Source of the DNA: Stenomitos rutilans HA7619-LM2
GTDB lineage: Bacteria; Cyanobacteriota; Cyanobacteriia; Leptolyngbyales; Leptolyngbyaceae
Assembly (NCBI GenBank): GCA_019358945.1
Contig: JAHHIE010000002.1
Location: 186,001-250,000 of the forward strand
Direction: 5' to 3'
Length of the DNA: 64,000 nt
Shown: positions 41,358-53,400 of the stretch, in pieces
How positions within the stretch are numbered: the first letter of the stretch is position 1
Layout: each line of letters starts with the position of its first letter
Translations under genes and position numbers: made by a program
The notes under the pieces: generated by a model
Told to the model about the DNA's origin: nothing
The model's input: only the letters and a program-made list of their open reading frames with translations
Database searches by the model: none

Positions 41358-41840
41358 ATGAAATTAGTTTATGCGATTGGAATTGCGGTCGCCTTAGCTG
41401 GCGCAGGGGTAGGACTTGCAATCGGTATCGCGCCATCAAGAATAAACGATGATGCTCGTATGGGCATGCAAGCTCAAGAGACCCCGATCGCGCAAGTTAG
41501 CGCTCAAGCCAACGCAACGGCTCCTCCCGTAACGACGTCCTCCAGTGCTGCCGCGATCGCGCTGGCAAAACACCTCAAGAGCATAGGAGCCAAAATGTAT
41601 GGGGCTTATTGGTGTCCTCACTGCCACGAGCAACTCCAGCTTTTTGGCAAAAAGGCAGTGGCTCAACTGCCCTATGTCGAATGTGCTGAAGGCGGCAAAA
41701 ATGCTCGACCTGCTCTCTGCAAAGCCGCAAAGATCGAAGGCTATCCAACCTGGAAAATCAAGGGTAAGACCTACGAGGGAACACAGGATTTATTAGATCT
41801 TGCCAATGTGTCTGGTTATAAGGGAGCACGTAATTTCTAG
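41358..41840 (+). CDS. Exported thioredoxin-fold protein, VKOR-partner-like
   Basis: 160 residues from ATG 41358; a GTG at 41334 would add eight residues. A signal or anchor segment (residues 2-24) is followed by a Pro/Thr/Ser-rich linker and a thioredoxin-like domain with active site WCPHC (GAYWCPHCHEQLQLFGKKA), then YVECAEGGKNARPALC and IEGYPTWKI. This matches the thioredoxin-like domain that is normally fused to the C-terminus of cyanobacterial VKOR proteins. Here it is a separate protein. It likely forms or shuffles disulfides on the outer side of the membrane. Confidence 0.8.
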   Translation: MKLVYAIGIAVALAGAGVGLAIGIAPSRINDDARMGMQAQETPIAQVSAQANATAPPVTTSSSAAAIALAKHLKSIGAKMYGAYWCPHCHEQLQLFGKKAVAQLPYVECAEGGKNARPALCKAAKIEGYPTWKIKGKTYEGTQDLLDLANVSGYKGARNF

Positions 41841-41905
41841 CCCACACGTCTAGTGCAAGGCGGGACAGGTAATTGCCCAAAGATTGATTGGTCAGTCAAC
41901 TAGCG

Positions 41906-43219
41906 CTAAACGTCTGGGTTAAGATTACCCCGCATCCGGTAGCGGACAGAGGCCGCATGAGAATGCAACCCTTCTGCACTAGCAAGAACATCGATCGCGC
42001 CTGCCACTTTTTGTAACGCTGTCTGGGAATATTGCACAAGGCTTGAGTGCTTCATAAAGGTTTCAACACTCAGGGCCGATGCATAGCGTGCCGAGCCGGA
42101 CGTTGGCAAAGTATGGTTTGGTCCTGCCAAATAGTCTCCCACCGCTTCAGGTGTAGAGCAGCCTAGGAAGATTGCACCTGCATGACGAATCTTTTCCAGC
42201 AAGCCCCAGGGATCGGCAATTTCAAGCTCTAAGTGTTCGGGCGCAAACTCGTTAGACAGTTCCGCCGCATCAGCCAGCGATTCCACGACCACGACAAGCC
42301 CGTAGTGCGCGATCGCCTTCTCAGTCAGCAGCCGTCGCGGGTGGTCAATCAACTGGCGTTCCACTTCGTCAACCACTTTGCGCGCTAGCACGGAATCATC
42401 AGTCAACAAGATAGCTGCCGCCATTTGGTCATGTTCTGCCTGCGCCAGCATATCAGCCGCGACGTGTGATGGATTTGCCGCCTTGTCTGCAATAATCAGC
42501 ACTTCCGATGGCCCAGCTAGGGAATCGATCCCCACAGTGCCATAAACTAGCTTTTTGGCAAGCGTGACGTAAATATTGCCGGGGCCTGTGATTACATCCA
42601 CTTTCGGAATAGTTTCCGTTCCGTAAGCAAGCGACGCGATCGCCTGTGCGCCACCCACGCGATAGATTTCTTCAACCCCAGCTTCTTGTGCCGCGACCAG
42701 CACGGCTGGGTGAATCGTTTTCTCAGCACTCGGCGGCGTCACCATCACAATTCGAGGGACGTTTGCCACCTTTGCTGGTATCGCGTTCATCAAAACGGTG
42801 CTAGGGTAAGCAGCCTGCCCACCAGGTACATAAAGCCCTGCACAGTCAACCGGGGTGTAACGCTTGCCCAGCACCACCTCATCCTCTTCAAACTGCACCC
42901 AACTTTTAGGTATGCGTTGACGATGAAAGGCTTCAACTCTGCGACAAGCGAGCCGAATCGCATCCAATAGGTCTTTAGACACCTGCTGATAGGCGGCATC
43001 AAGTTCAGACCCGCTAACGCGCAGTTCGTCAGGCTTAAGGGTAAGCCGATCGAATTCGGCAGTATAATGCAGTACGGCCCGGTCACCCTGGCGCTTCACA
43101 GCCTGAAGCACTTCTCGTACCGTCGCTTCTTTGTGAACGACCTGATCATCGTGGATGCGATCGCAGATCCGTCGCAATTCAGTTCGTGCCTCAGCCCGCT
43201 GAGTGATGATTCGCAGCAT
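41906..43219 (-). CDS. hisD: Histidinol dehydrogenase
   Basis: A 437-residue zinc enzyme that oxidises histidinol to histidine in two steps using NAD. Motifs: TPVDCAGLYVPGGQAAYPS, VYRVGGAQAIASLAYGTET-type region (YRVGGAQAIASLAYG), GPGNIYVTLAKK, IDSLAGPSEVL, AQAEHDQMA (zinc ligands) and GPNHTLPTSGSARYAS. Length is typical. It diverges from rpsT. Confidence 0.96.
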   Translation of the reverse strand: MLRIITQRAEARTELRRICDRIHDDQVVHKEATVREVLQAVKRQGDRAVLHYTAEFDRLTLKPDELRVSGSELDAAYQQVSKDLLDAIRLACRRVEAFHRQRIPKSWVQFEEDEVVLGKRYTPVDCAGLYVPGGQAAYPSTVLMNAIPAKVANVPRIVMVTPPSAEKTIHPAVLVAAQEAGVEEIYRVGGAQAIASLAYGTETIPKVDVITGPGNIYVTLAKKLVYGTVGIDSLAGPSEVLIIADKAANPSHVAADMLAQAEHDQMAAAILLTDDSVLARKVVDEVERQLIDHPRRLLTEKAIAHYGLVVVVESLADAAELSNEFAPEHLELEIADPWGLLEKIRHAGAIFLGCSTPEAVGDYLAGPNHTLPTSGSARYASALSVETFMKHSSLVQYSQTALQKVAGAIDVLASAEGLHSHAASVRYRMRGNLNPDV

Positions 43220-43441
43220 GGAGTAGGGGTGCCAGACTTAAGAGATTGCCTTGTGAAAACAGAGGCCAATCGGCATCTCGGAAAAGGATGGATGATCGAT
43301 GCATCTGTATTCGCTACTCTAGCTTAACCTGTATTTTTTGGGGATCACGCTATCCTGAAAAGGAGATGCTATAGTTATTTGTCTAGCGTTTGATACGCTT
43401 GCGTCATTTATATTCAATAGAAGGGTTTTCGGGATTTAACT

Positions 43442-43744
43442 GTGGCTAATATTAAGTCTGCCATTAAGCGCGTTGAAATCGCTGAGCGCAATCGCCTGCG
43501 TAATAAAAGCTATAAGTCAGCCGTGAAGACGCTGACGAAGAAATATCTTGCCGCAGTGAGTAAGTATGCAGCCAGTCCTACCTCTGAATTAGAGCAAGAG
43601 GTGCAAAAGACACAGGCAGCGGCTTACAGCAAGATCGATAAGGCCGTTAAGCGCGGTGCGTTGCATTCAAATACAGGTGCTCGCAAAAAGTCGCTCATTG
43701 CGCGTGCACTGAGAAAGCATGAGCCAGCTCGGTCAGCTTCTTGA
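43442..43744 (+). CDS. rpsT: Ribosomal protein S20
   Basis: A 100-residue, Lys/Arg/Ala-rich helical protein of the small ribosomal subunit that binds 16S rRNA. The start is GTG ([22 protein letters not shown] from GTG) and the sequence follows S20 throughout, ending [13 protein letters not shown]. Length is slightly longer than the bacterial mean, as usual in cyanobacteria. It heads the block that continues with tatD and rpoB. Confidence 0.95.
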   Translation: MANIKSAIKRVEIAERNRLRNKSYKSAVKTLTKKYLAAVSKYAASPTSELEQEVQKTQAAAYSKIDKAVKRGALHSNTGARKKSLIARALRKHEPARSAS

Positions 43745-43824
43745 AGATTAGGTTCTCGGTGTCAATGGCATCTGCCGATTCTCGGCTGTTGTCCTTTCTT
43801 TAGTCACCTCCTGATTTACGTTTC

Positions 43825-44631
43825 ATGCAGTTGATTGATACTCATGTACACATTAACTTCGACTCTTTTCAGCCGGATCTAGATGCGGTTGCATCTCGCT
43901 GGCGTTCGGTGGGAGTTGCTCGTCTGGTACATTCGTGCGTCGAGCCGTCAGAATTTCCGGTGATTCAGTCGCTAGCCGATCGCTTTCCAGAGCTTTTCTT
44001 TGCGGTTGGGCTTCATCCATTGGACGTTGAGGAGAAGTGGACGGGTGCCTCTACCGCTGAAATTTTAGCGTTGGCCCAGTCCGATCGACGGGTGGTGGCA
44101 ATTGGTGAGACGGGCTTAGATTTTTTCAAGGCGAGCAATGTTGAGCAGCAACGGGCCGCTTTTGAGGCCCAATTGAAGATTGCTCAGCAGTTGCATCTTC
44201 CGGTCATCATCCACTGTCGAGAGGCCGCTGAGCCGATGGCGGTGCTTCTGAAAAGCTTTTGGAACCAGCACGGTGCTGTCAGCGGGGTGATGCACTGCTG
44301 GGGAGGGACGCCTGAAGAAACGCAATGGTTTCTTGATCTGGGCTTTTTGATTAGCTTCAGCGGTACGGTCACGTTTCCGAAAGCGACGCAAATTCATCAA
44401 GCGGCCCAAATGGTGCCCAGCGATCGCTTGCTCATTGAGACAGATTGCCCCTTCTTAGCTCCTGTGCCTCAACGGGGTAAGCGCAATGAGCCTGCTTACG
44501 TTCAGCACGTGGCAGCGCACGTGGCCCAGCTACGGGGAGTGCCTTTAGAGGCGTTGGCGGCGCAAACGACTCAAAATGCTTGTCGGCTGTTTGGCCTGCC
44601 ATTGCCCGATCCGGTCGCTGCGGGTGGCTAG
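43825..44631 (+). CDS. tatD: TatD-family DNase
   Basis: A 268-residue metal-dependent hydrolase of the amidohydrolase fold. Motifs: IDTHVHINF (metal-binding HxH), [39 protein letters not shown] and [14 protein letters not shown]. These are 3'-5' DNases with roles in DNA repair and degradation. In cyanobacteria the gene commonly lies between rpsT and rpoB, as here. Confidence 0.93.
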   Translation: MQLIDTHVHINFDSFQPDLDAVASRWRSVGVARLVHSCVEPSEFPVIQSLADRFPELFFAVGLHPLDVEEKWTGASTAEILALAQSDRRVVAIGETGLDFFKASNVEQQRAAFEAQLKIAQQLHLPVIIHCREAAEPMAVLLKSFWNQHGAVSGVMHCWGGTPEETQWFLDLGFLISFSGTVTFPKATQIHQAAQMVPSDRLLIETDCPFLAPVPQRGKRNEPAYVQHVAAHVAQLRGVPLEALAAQTTQNACRLFGLPLPDPVAAGG

Positions 44632-45094
44632 CTCACGATATCAGTTCCGCCTGCTGGAGCGGAGCTTTGCAGAATTCGTCATGGCACTGTTGACTGGGTT
44701 TAAAAATTTTGCTATTGCTTACCACACAAAACAAGGTTCTCTGCGCCATAATGAATGAGGGTTTGTATATTGAATTCGTGACTTGCCTTACCCGCTTAAA
44801 ATCTTTCCGCTCTCCAATGCATCGGTTCTTCTGTCGGAGCAACCACGTGTGAACGGGTACTCCTCGGTTGATCGTCTGAAAAGTCTAGTGCTTGAAACCT
44901 TTAATGAATGATGCACAAACCGCGTCTATTGCTTACCCATCATTGGAGATTCCTCTGAACTGCCAACTGTCTATTTAATTGAATACGCTGTCTCTTGGGT
45001 TCTTGTTGGAATCCAGGCATTTTGTATTGACGTTTTTGTACAAACCACGTAAAATCTGGGATTCGCGCTGGGCGTGACCCCTTCGAGGAGACGC
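44632..45094. other. Upstream region of rpoB
   Basis: About 460 bases without a gene. It contains the rpoB promoter (45027-45055) and a Shine-Dalgarno sequence (GAGGAG) before the ATG at 45095. No attenuator or riboswitch fold was recognised. Confidence 0.6.
45027..45055 (+). promoter_or_regulatory. Predicted sigma-70 promoter of the rpoB operon
   Basis: TTGACG (45027-45032) and TAAAAT (45050-45055) are separated by 17 bases, a near-consensus pair. Transcription would start near 45062, leaving a short leader of about 33 bases before the rpoB ATG. Confidence 0.7.
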
Positions 45095-48000
45095 ATGACT
45101 GAGCAGACCTATACCCCCCCCGCCTTTACGTTACCAGACCTGGTTGAAATTCAGCGGGCTAGCTTCCGTTGGTTTCTAGAAGAAGGATTGATCGAAGAAC
45201 TCGATAGCTTTTCTCCCATTACAGACTACACGGGTAAGCTGGAACTTCACTTCCTGGGCAAAGACTATAAGCTGAAACGTCCCAAGTATGACGTGGATGA
45301 GGCGAAACGGCGGGACAGCACTTACGCGGTGCAGATGTATGTCCCCACTCGCCTGATCAATAAAGAGACGGGTGAAATTAAGGAACAGGAAGTATTCATT
45401 GGCGATTTGCCGCTGATGACCGATCGCGGCACCTTTATTATCAATGGTGCTGAGCGCGTGATCGTCAACCAGATCGTCCGCAGCCCTGGCGTGTACTACA
45501 AGTCAGAAACCGACAAGAATGGTCGTCGTACCTACAACGCCAGCCTGATTCCTAACCGGGGCGCTTGGTTGAAGTTTGAAACGGATAAAAACGACTTGGT
45601 GTGGGTGCGGATTGACAAAACGCGCAAGCTGTCAGCGCAAGTGTTGTTGAAAGCGCTTGGCCTAAGCGATGGCGAAATTTTTGATGCCCTGCGCCACCCT
45701 GAATACTTCCAGAAAACGATCGAGAAAGAAGGGCAGTTCGGCGAAGAAGAAGCGCTGATGGAGCTGTATCGTAAGCTGCGTCCCGGTGAGCCGCCAACGG
45801 TGTCGGGTGGTCAGCAGTTGCTCGATTCTCGCTTTTTCGATCCCAAGCGGTATGACCTGGGAAAGGTGGGTCGCTACAAGCTCAATAAAAAGCTGCGCCT
45901 GAATGTGCCAGAGCCGACCCGCGTGTTAACCCCGCAGGATATTTTGGCGGCGATCGACTATCTCATCAACCTGGAATTTGACATTGGCAGCATTGACGAT
46001 ATCGACCATCTGGGCAATCGTCGCGTGCGATCGGTGGGTGAATTGCTCCAGAACCAGGTGCGTGTGGGCCTTAACCGTTTAGAGCGCATCATTCGAGAGC
46101 GGATGACGGTTTCGGATGCTGAATCGCTCACCCCTGCATCGTTGGTGAACCCCAAGCCATTGGTAGCCGCGATTAAGGAATTCTTCGGATCCTCGCAGTT
46201 GTCTCAGTTCATGGATCAAACGAATCCACTGGCAGAGTTGACGCATAAGCGTCGCCTCAGCGCCCTTGGCCCCGGCGGTCTCACACGGGAACGTGCAGGC
46301 TTTGCCGTCCGAGATATTCATCCGTCTCACTACGGTCGCATTTGCCCGATCGAAACGCCAGAAGGCCCGAACGCAGGGTTGATTGGTTCTCTTGCAACTC
46401 ATGCACGGGTGAATGCCTACGGCTTCATTGAAACGCCCTTCTACCCGGTAGAAAATGGGCGGGTCATTAAAGATCGCCCTCCTCTATATATGACGGCTGA
46501 CGAAGAGGACGATCTGCGCGTGGCGGCAGGCGATGTCACGATGGATGAGGATGGCAACATTCTGGGTGAAACGGTGCCTGTGCGGTATCGTCAAGAGTTC
46601 ACGACCACCACACGGGATGAAGTGGATTATGTCGCGGTTTCACCTGTGCAGATCATTTCGGTGGCAACCTCGTTGATTCCGTTCTTGGAGCACGATGATG
46701 CAAACCGGGCGCTCATGGGTTCAAACATGCAGCGTCAAGCAGTACCCCTCTTGCGTCCTGAGCGTCCTCTAGTGGGTACCGGCTTAGAAGCACAGGCCGC
46801 GCGTGACTCTGGGATGGTGATTGTGAGCCGTACCGATGGCGAAGTGACCTATGTGTCTGCCGATCGCCTGCGGGTTAAGAGTCCTGAAGGTCGAGAAATT
46901 GAGTATCAACTGCAAAAGTATCAGCGTTCTAACCAGGACACCTGCTTGAACCAACGCCCGATCGTCTTTGTGGGCGACAAAGTGGTGACAGGTCAGGTCT
47001 TGGCGGATGGCTCGGCGACCGAGAAGGGCGAATTGGCACTGGGACAAAATATTCTGGTCGCTTATATGCCCTGGGAAGGCTACAACTATGAAGATGCCAT
47101 CCTGATTTGCGAACGACTGGTTTCTAACGATACGTACACCTCAATCCACATCGAAAAATTTGAGATTGAGGCACGCCAAACCAAGCTTGGCCCCGAAGAA
47201 ATCACCCGTGAAATACCCAACGTTGGTGAAGATTCTCTCCGTCAGTTGGATGAAACGGGGATTATTCGCATCGGGGCTTGGGTGGAAGCGGGTGACATCC
47301 TGGTGGGCAAGGTTACTCCTAAAGGGGAATCAGACCAGCCACCGGAAGAAAAACTGCTGCGTGCCATCTTCGGCGAGAAAGCCAGAGACGTGCGCGATAA
47401 CTCTTTGCGCGTGCCGAACGGTGAGAAAGGTCGCGTCGTGGATGTGCGTGTCTTTACGCGTGAGCAAGGGGATGAACTGCCACCCGGAGCCAATATGGTT
47501 GTGCGCGTTTACGTGGCACAGAAGCGCAAGATTCAGGTTGGCGACAAAATGGCAGGTCGTCACGGCAATAAGGGCATTATTTCCCGCATTCTACCCACTG
47601 AAGACATGCCGTATCTCCCCGATGGTACACCCGTCGATATTGTGCTGAATCCTCTCGGTGTGCCGTCTCGGATGAATGTGGGCCAGGTCTACGAGTGCTT
47701 ACTGGGATGGGCTGGTGAAAATCTGGATGTCCGGTTTAAGGTCGTTCCGTTCGACGAAATGCACGGTGAGGAAAAATCGCGCGAAACCGTTCACGGCAAG
47801 CTGAATGAGGCCAGTGAGATTCTGGCGAAAGACTGGCTGTTTGAACCAGACAATGCTGGTAAGACGCTGGTTTATGACGGACGTACAGGCGAAGCCTTCG
47901 ATCGCCCAATTACAGTGGGCAAAGCCTACATGCTGAAGCTGGTGCACTTGGTGGATGACAAGATCCATGCCCGTTCGACAGGCCCTTACTCATTGGTGAC

Positions 48001-48394
48001 GCAGCAACCTCTCGGTGGTAAAGCACAGCAGGGTGGTCAGCGCTTTGGTGAGATGGAAGTATGGGCACTGGAAGCCTTTGGTGCGGCCTATACCTTGCAA
48101 GAACTGTTGACCGTTAAATCGGATGACATGCAGGGTCGCAACGAAGCGCTGAATGCGATCGTCAAAGGCAAAGCGATTCCCCGACCCGGTACGCCTGAGT
48201 CCTTTAAGGTGCTGATGCGGGAACTGCAATCGCTCTGTCTCGACGTGGCGGTGCATAAGCTCGATACTCGCGAAGACGGTACCAGCCGTGACAGCGAAGT
48301 AGATCTAATGGCAGATGTCAGCAGCCGACGTGCGCCTTCTCGACCTACCTATGAATCGATCTCCAGAGATGAGATGGATGAGAGTGACGAATAG
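45095..48394 (+). CDS. rpoB: RNA polymerase beta subunit
   Basis: 1,099 residues from ATG 45095 ([19 protein letters not shown]), preferred over an in-frame GTG at 45074 because GAGGAG lies just before it. Motifs across the protein are typical: [36 protein letters not shown] (rifampicin region), [36 protein letters not shown] and [13 protein letters not shown]. It is full length for a cyanobacterial beta subunit. It is followed by rpoC1 and rpoC2 in one operon. Confidence 0.98.
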   Translation: MTEQTYTPPAFTLPDLVEIQRASFRWFLEEGLIEELDSFSPITDYTGKLELHFLGKDYKLKRPKYDVDEAKRRDSTYAVQMYVPTRLINKETGEIKEQEVFIGDLPLMTDRGTFIINGAERVIVNQIVRSPGVYYKSETDKNGRRTYNASLIPNRGAWLKFETDKNDLVWVRIDKTRKLSAQVLLKALGLSDGEIFDALRHPEYFQKTIEKEGQFGEEEALMELYRKLRPGEPPTVSGGQQLLDSRFFDPKRYDLGKVGRYKLNKKLRLNVPEPTRVLTPQDILAAIDYLINLEFDIGSIDDIDHLGNRRVRSVGELLQNQVRVGLNRLERIIRERMTVSDAESLTPASLVNPKPLVAAIKEFFGSSQLSQFMDQTNPLAELTHKRRLSALGPGGLTRERAGFAVRDIHPSHYGRICPIETPEGPNAGLIGSLATHARVNAYGFIETPFYPVENGRVIKDRPPLYMTADEEDDLRVAAGDVTMDEDGNILGETVPVRYRQEFTTTTRDEVDYVAVSPVQIISVATSLIPFLEHDDANRALMGSNMQRQAVPLLRPERPLVGTGLEAQAARDSGMVIVSRTDGEVTYVSADRLRVKSPEGREIEYQLQKYQRSNQDTCLNQRPIVFVGDKVVTGQVLADGSATEKGELALGQNILVAYMPWEGYNYEDAILICERLVSNDTYTSIHIEKFEIEARQTKLGPEEITREIPNVGEDSLRQLDETGIIRIGAWVEAGDILVGKVTPKGESDQPPEEKLLRAIFGEKARDVRDNSLRVPNGEKGRVVDVRVFTREQGDELPPGANMVVRVYVAQKRKIQVGDKMAGRHGNKGIISRILPTEDMPYLPDGTPVDIVLNPLGVPSRMNVGQVYECLLGWAGENLDVRFKVVPFDEMHGEEKSRETVHGKLNEASEILAKDWLFEPDNAGKTLVYDGRTGEAFDRPITVGKAYMLKLVHLVDDKIHARSTGPYSLVTQQPLGGKAQQGGQRFGEMEVWALEAFGAAYTLQELLTVKSDDMQGRNEALNAIVKGKAIPRPGTPESFKVLMRELQSLCLDVAVHKLDTREDGTSRDSEVDLMADVSSRRAPSRPTYESISRDEMDESDE

Positions 48395-48521
48395 TAACTA
48401 GGGTATTGGGGACAGGGTATCGGGTACATGTACACAGGTTTCCCGTTACCCCCCAACCCCTATACTCGTTCTCCCGTATGCGTAAAATTTTTGCCGCCAC
48501 AGTTAAAGAGGGAAAGACACG

Positions 48522-50396
48522 ATGCCAAAACTAGAGCAGCGGTTTGACTACGTGAAGATTGGTCTGGCATCTCCAGAGCGAATTCGTCAGTGGGGCGAAC
48601 GCACCTTGCCGAATGGACAAGTGGTCGGTGAAGTGACCAAGCCGGAAACGATTAACTACCGCACGCTAAAGCCTGAAATGGATGGCTTGTTCTGCGAACG
48701 CATTTTTGGCCCTGCAAAGGACTGGGAATGCCACTGCGGGAAGTATAAGCGGGTACGTCATCGGGGCATTGTCTGCGAACGTTGTGGTGTCGAAGTCACT
48801 GAATCGCGCGTGCGACGGCATCGCATGGGCTATATCAAGCTGGCGGCTCCAGTGGCCCACGTTTGGTACCTCAAAGGCATCCCCAGCTACATGGCAATTT
48901 TGCTGGATATGCCGTTGCGAGACGTGGAGCAAATTGTTTACTTCAATGCCTACGTGGTGCTAGATCCCGGTAACGCCGAGAACTTGACCTACAAGCAACT
49001 GCTGACGGAAGACCAGTGGATTGAGATTGAGGACGAGCTATATAGCGAAGACTCAAAGTTATCAGGTATTGAAGTCGGTATTGGTGCTGAAGCCTTGCAA
49101 CGATTGCTTCAAGACCTTGATCTCGAAAAAGTCGCTGAACAACTTCGGGAAGAAATTGCGACATCCAAGGGGCAGAAGCGGGCCAAGCTCATTAAGCGCC
49201 TGCGGGTGATCGATAACTTCATTGCCACGGGTTCCCAGCCCGATTGGATGGTGCTGTCGGTTATTCCAGTCATTCCGCCGGATCTTCGCCCAATGGTGCA
49301 GTTGGACGGTGGACGGTTTGCGACCTCTGACTTGAATGATTTGTATCGTCGAGTGATTAACCGCAACAACCGTTTGGCCCGCTTGCAGGAAATTCTGGCT
49401 CCTGAAATTATTGTTCGGAATGAGAAGCGGATGCTGCAAGAGGCGGTAGATGCGCTGATTGATAACGGTCGTCGGGGGCGTACCGTTGTGGGTGCGAACA
49501 ATCGTCCGTTGAAATCTCTGTCTGACATTATTGAAGGAAAGCAGGGGCGGTTTCGCCAGAACTTGTTGGGTAAGCGGGTAGATTACTCTGGCCGATCGGT
49601 CATTGTGGTCGGTCCCAAGCTGAAAATCCATCAGTGCGGGTTGCCCAGAGAAATGGCGATCGAACTCTTCCAACCCTTTGTGATCCATCGGCTCATTCGT
49701 CAGGGTCTGGTGAACAACATCAAGGCGGCGAAGAAGTTGATTCAACGGAATGATCCAACCGTTTGGGATGTGCTGGAAGAAGTGATTGACGGGCATCCCG
49801 TTCTGCTCAACCGGGCACCCACGCTGCACCGTTTGGGGATTCAAGCCTTCGAGCCGATCCTCGTTGAGGGTCGTGCAATTCAGCTTCATCCTCTGGTTTG
49901 CCCAGCCTTTAACGCAGACTTTGACGGCGACCAGATGGCTGTACACGTGCCGCTGTCGATCGAATCGCAGGCAGAAGCTCGCTTACTCATGCTTGCCTCT
50001 AATAACATTCTGTCGCCTGCCACAGGTCGTCCGATTATTACGCCTAGCCAGGATATGGTGTTGGGCTGCTACTATCTGACGGCAGAAAACCCAGGTGCAA
50101 GCAAAGGGACGTATCGCTACTTCTCCAGCTTAGATGACGCGATTACGGCTTACGAACAGAAACAAGTCGAGATTCATGATCACGTCTGGGTGCGCTTTGA
50201 TGGTGATGTTGAGACAGATGAAGCCGATACAGACATCGTTGAAGAGCTGAAAGCTGAGGATGGTGCGGTAACCAAGATCTACAAATTCCGCCGATCGCGC
50301 TACGACGCAGATGGCAATTTGATTTCTCAGTACATTCAAACCACGCCAGGACGGATCATCTACAACAAAGCGATCCAGGATGCTTTGGCAGTTTAG
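48522..50396 (+). CDS. rpoC1: RNA polymerase gamma subunit (beta-prime N-terminal part)
   Basis: A 624-residue product equal to the N-terminal half of bacterial beta-prime, a split found in cyanobacteria and plastids. The zinc-binding region has CHCGKY and CERCGVEV, and the catalytic loop is [12 protein letters not shown] with three Mg-binding aspartates. The bridge-region start is present; the remainder is encoded by rpoC2. Length is standard for this split gene. Confidence 0.98.
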   Translation: MPKLEQRFDYVKIGLASPERIRQWGERTLPNGQVVGEVTKPETINYRTLKPEMDGLFCERIFGPAKDWECHCGKYKRVRHRGIVCERCGVEVTESRVRRHRMGYIKLAAPVAHVWYLKGIPSYMAILLDMPLRDVEQIVYFNAYVVLDPGNAENLTYKQLLTEDQWIEIEDELYSEDSKLSGIEVGIGAEALQRLLQDLDLEKVAEQLREEIATSKGQKRAKLIKRLRVIDNFIATGSQPDWMVLSVIPVIPPDLRPMVQLDGGRFATSDLNDLYRRVINRNNRLARLQEILAPEIIVRNEKRMLQEAVDALIDNGRRGRTVVGANNRPLKSLSDIIEGKQGRFRQNLLGKRVDYSGRSVIVVGPKLKIHQCGLPREMAIELFQPFVIHRLIRQGLVNNIKAAKKLIQRNDPTVWDVLEEVIDGHPVLLNRAPTLHRLGIQAFEPILVEGRAIQLHPLVCPAFNADFDGDQMAVHVPLSIESQAEARLLMLASNNILSPATGRPIITPSQDMVLGCYYLTAENPGASKGTYRYFSSLDDAITAYEQKQVEIHDHVWVRFDGDVETDEADTDIVEELKAEDGAVTKIYKFRRSRYDADGNLISQYIQTTPGRIIYNKAIQDALAV

Positions 50397-50485
50397 GGCA
50401 GTTATAGATTAGCGACGTTGGAGTTGAGCGGTGATGCCGACAATGCTCTAGCGTCTGAACTTCATTCATGGGAGCGGGGTAACTC

Positions 50486-53400
50486 ATGGTAGAGCAAAAT
50501 AACCAACCAGTGTTTCGTAATCGTGTGGTGGATAAAGGGCAGCTCAGAAAGTTGATCTCCTGGGCATTTACCACACACGGATCGGCTCGTACAGCTCAGA
50601 TGGCAGATTTGCTGAAGGATCTGGGGTTCCGCTATGCCACCAGAGCAGGGGTTTCCATTAGTGTGGATGACTTGCAAATACCTCCGACCAAGCGCAAACT
50701 GCTGGATGCTGCTGAAGAAACGATTCGAGCAACGGAAGAACGCTACACTCGCGGCGAAATTACTGAAGTTGAGCGGTTTCAAAAAGTTATTGATACCTGG
50801 AATGGTGCCAGTGAAGAGTTGAAAGACGAGGTGGTACGCCACTTTCGATCCAATAATCCTCTCAACTCGGTTTATATGATGGCCTTCTCAGGGGCACGGG
50901 GGAATATCTCCCAGGTGCGTCAGTTGGTAGGGATGCGGGGCTTGATGGCCGATCCTCAGGGTGAAATTATTGACTTGCCCATTAAAACCAACTTCCGTGA
51001 AGGGCTGACGGTGACGGAGTATATCATCTCGTCTTACGGTGCACGTAAGGGTCTGGTAGACACAGCACTCCGAACGGCAGACTCTGGCTATCTGACTCGC
51101 CGTCTGGTAGACGTTTCTCAGGATGTCATCATTCGCGAACTGGATTGCGGCACTCAACGCGGCATTCCGGTACGAAGCATGATGGACGGCGATCGCGTCC
51201 TTATTCCCTTAAAAAATCGCCTGTTGGGTCGGGTGGCAGCCGAAGCTATGGTCGATCCAGTCACGGGTGATGTCATCGTGGCGCGAAATGAGGCGATTAC
51301 GGATGACCTGGCTGAGCGAATCGGCAAGGCAAAGCTTGAAGAAGTAATGGTGCGATCGCCGCTAACCTGCGAAGCGACGCGATCGGTCTGTCAGCACTGC
51401 TATGGCTGGAGTTTGGCCCACGCCCATATGGTCGATATCGGGGAAGCGGTAGGGATTATCGCGGCTCAGTCGATCGGTGAACCGGGCACTCAGCTCACCA
51501 TGCGGACGTTCCACACGGGTGGCGTATTCACAGGTGAGATGGCGCGGCAAGAAAAAGCTCAGTTTGACGGCACGCTGAAGTTTCCGAAGAAACTGCGGAC
51601 TCGCCCCTATCGTACCCGCCACGGGGAAGATGCCTACACCGTTGAGTCAGTTGACGCAAACTCAAAGCTGACGCTCGACTCGAAGGATGGTCGTCAGCAG
51701 TCCTTCTCTGTGCTACAGGGCGCAACGCTCCTGGTGAAGGATGGTCAAAAGGTGAAAGAAGGCCAGATTCTGGCAGAAGTGCCACTGACCGGACGCGCGC
51801 GCAAGACCACTGAGAAAGCGGCTAAAGACGTAGCTTCTGATATGGCAGGGGAAGTGCGCTTTGCCGACCTGGTACCAGAAGAGAAAAAAGACCGTCAGGG
51901 GAACACGACCCGCATCGCACAACGCGGTGGTCTGGTCTGGATTCGATCAGGTGAAGTGTACAACCTGCCCCCTGGGGCCGAGCCAGTCGTCAAGAACGGC
52001 GATCGCATTGATGCCAACGGAGTCATTGCGGAAACGAAGCTGGTGACGGAACACGGCGGAGTGGTGCGTCTCCCTGCTGATGCCGATGGTAAAGGCGGAC
52101 GGGAAGTGGAAATTATCACGGCATCCGTCCTACTGGATGAAGCTAAAGTACGGGCTGAAAGCTACCAGGGACGCGATCACTACCTGATTGAGACCCAGCA
52201 CAATCAGCTTTTCTCGCTCAAAGCAACTCCCGGCACCAAAGTGACCAACAACCAGGTGGTTGCGGAGCTAATCGATGACCATTATCGGACGCAGACAGGC
52301 GGCATTATCAAATACTCTGGGGTCGAAGTTGCCAAGCGCGGCAAGGCAAAGCAAGGATACGAAGTAGTGAAAGGCGGCACACTGCTGTGGATTCCTGAAG
52401 AGGCTCACGAAGTCAACAAGGACATCTCACTGCTGATGGTGGAAGACGGACAGTACGTCGAAGCGGGTACCGAAGTTGTTAAAGACATCTTCTGCCAAAG
52501 CAATGGGGTTGTTGAAGTTACTCAGAAAAACGACATTTTGCGTGAAATCGTGATTAAACCAGGCGATCTGCATATGGTGGATAACCTGGATGACCTCATC
52601 ACGAAAGAAAGCATCTTGGTAAATCCCGGTCAGACGGTGATGGCAGGGCTAACCGTAGACGAACTGCGCTACGCCGAATACGTTGAAACCCCTGAAGGGC
52701 CAGCGATGTTGCTGCGTCCAGTGACTGAATTTGCGGTGCCAGATGAGCCTTCAGTGCCCAGTCAGGACTCGACCAACGAGGAATCGGGGCGATCGATCCG
52801 CCTGCGGGCCGTGCAACGCCTACCTTACAAAGATGGCGAGCGCGTCAAATCCGTGGAAGGGTTGGAACTGCTGAAGATCCAGCTTGTGCTGGAGATTGGG
52901 CAAGATACCCCTCAACTGGCGGCTGATATTGAGTTGGTGCCAGACGAAACTGACCCTGAAACGATGCGGCTCCAACTGGTGATTCTCGAATCACTGGTAA
53001 TCCGTCGAGACATTGCGGCTGATCCCACCCAGGGGCCAACGCGAACTCGTGTTCTGGTCAAAGATAGTGATCAAATTGCACCGGGTGCTGTGGTGGCTCG
53101 GACGGAAATTCTCTGTAAAGAAGCGGGTGAAGTGCAGGGGATTCGAGAAGCGGCTGAAGCCATTCGTCGGATTCTTGTCGTCCGCGCTGCGGATATGTTG
53201 ACTGTGACAACCAAAGGCAAAGCACCAACGGTAAATGTTGGCGATCTGCTAGTGGCGGGATCTGAGATTGCTTCTGGGGTCACCTTACAAGAGTCTGGTC
53301 AGGTTGTAAGCGTTGGCAATGCTGAGGTCACGCTTCGGCATGCCCGTCCGTATCGAGTCTCGCCTGGAGCGGTGCTGCACATTGACGATGGCGATCTGGT

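Noticed and set aside
44632-45094. Possible ribosomal leader or attenuator upstream of rpoB
   Set aside because: No conserved fold or terminator was seen; only a plain promoter and ribosome site.
49062-49946. 294-codon minus-strand frame inside rpoC1
   Set aside because: Shadow of rpoC1, whose frame is certain.
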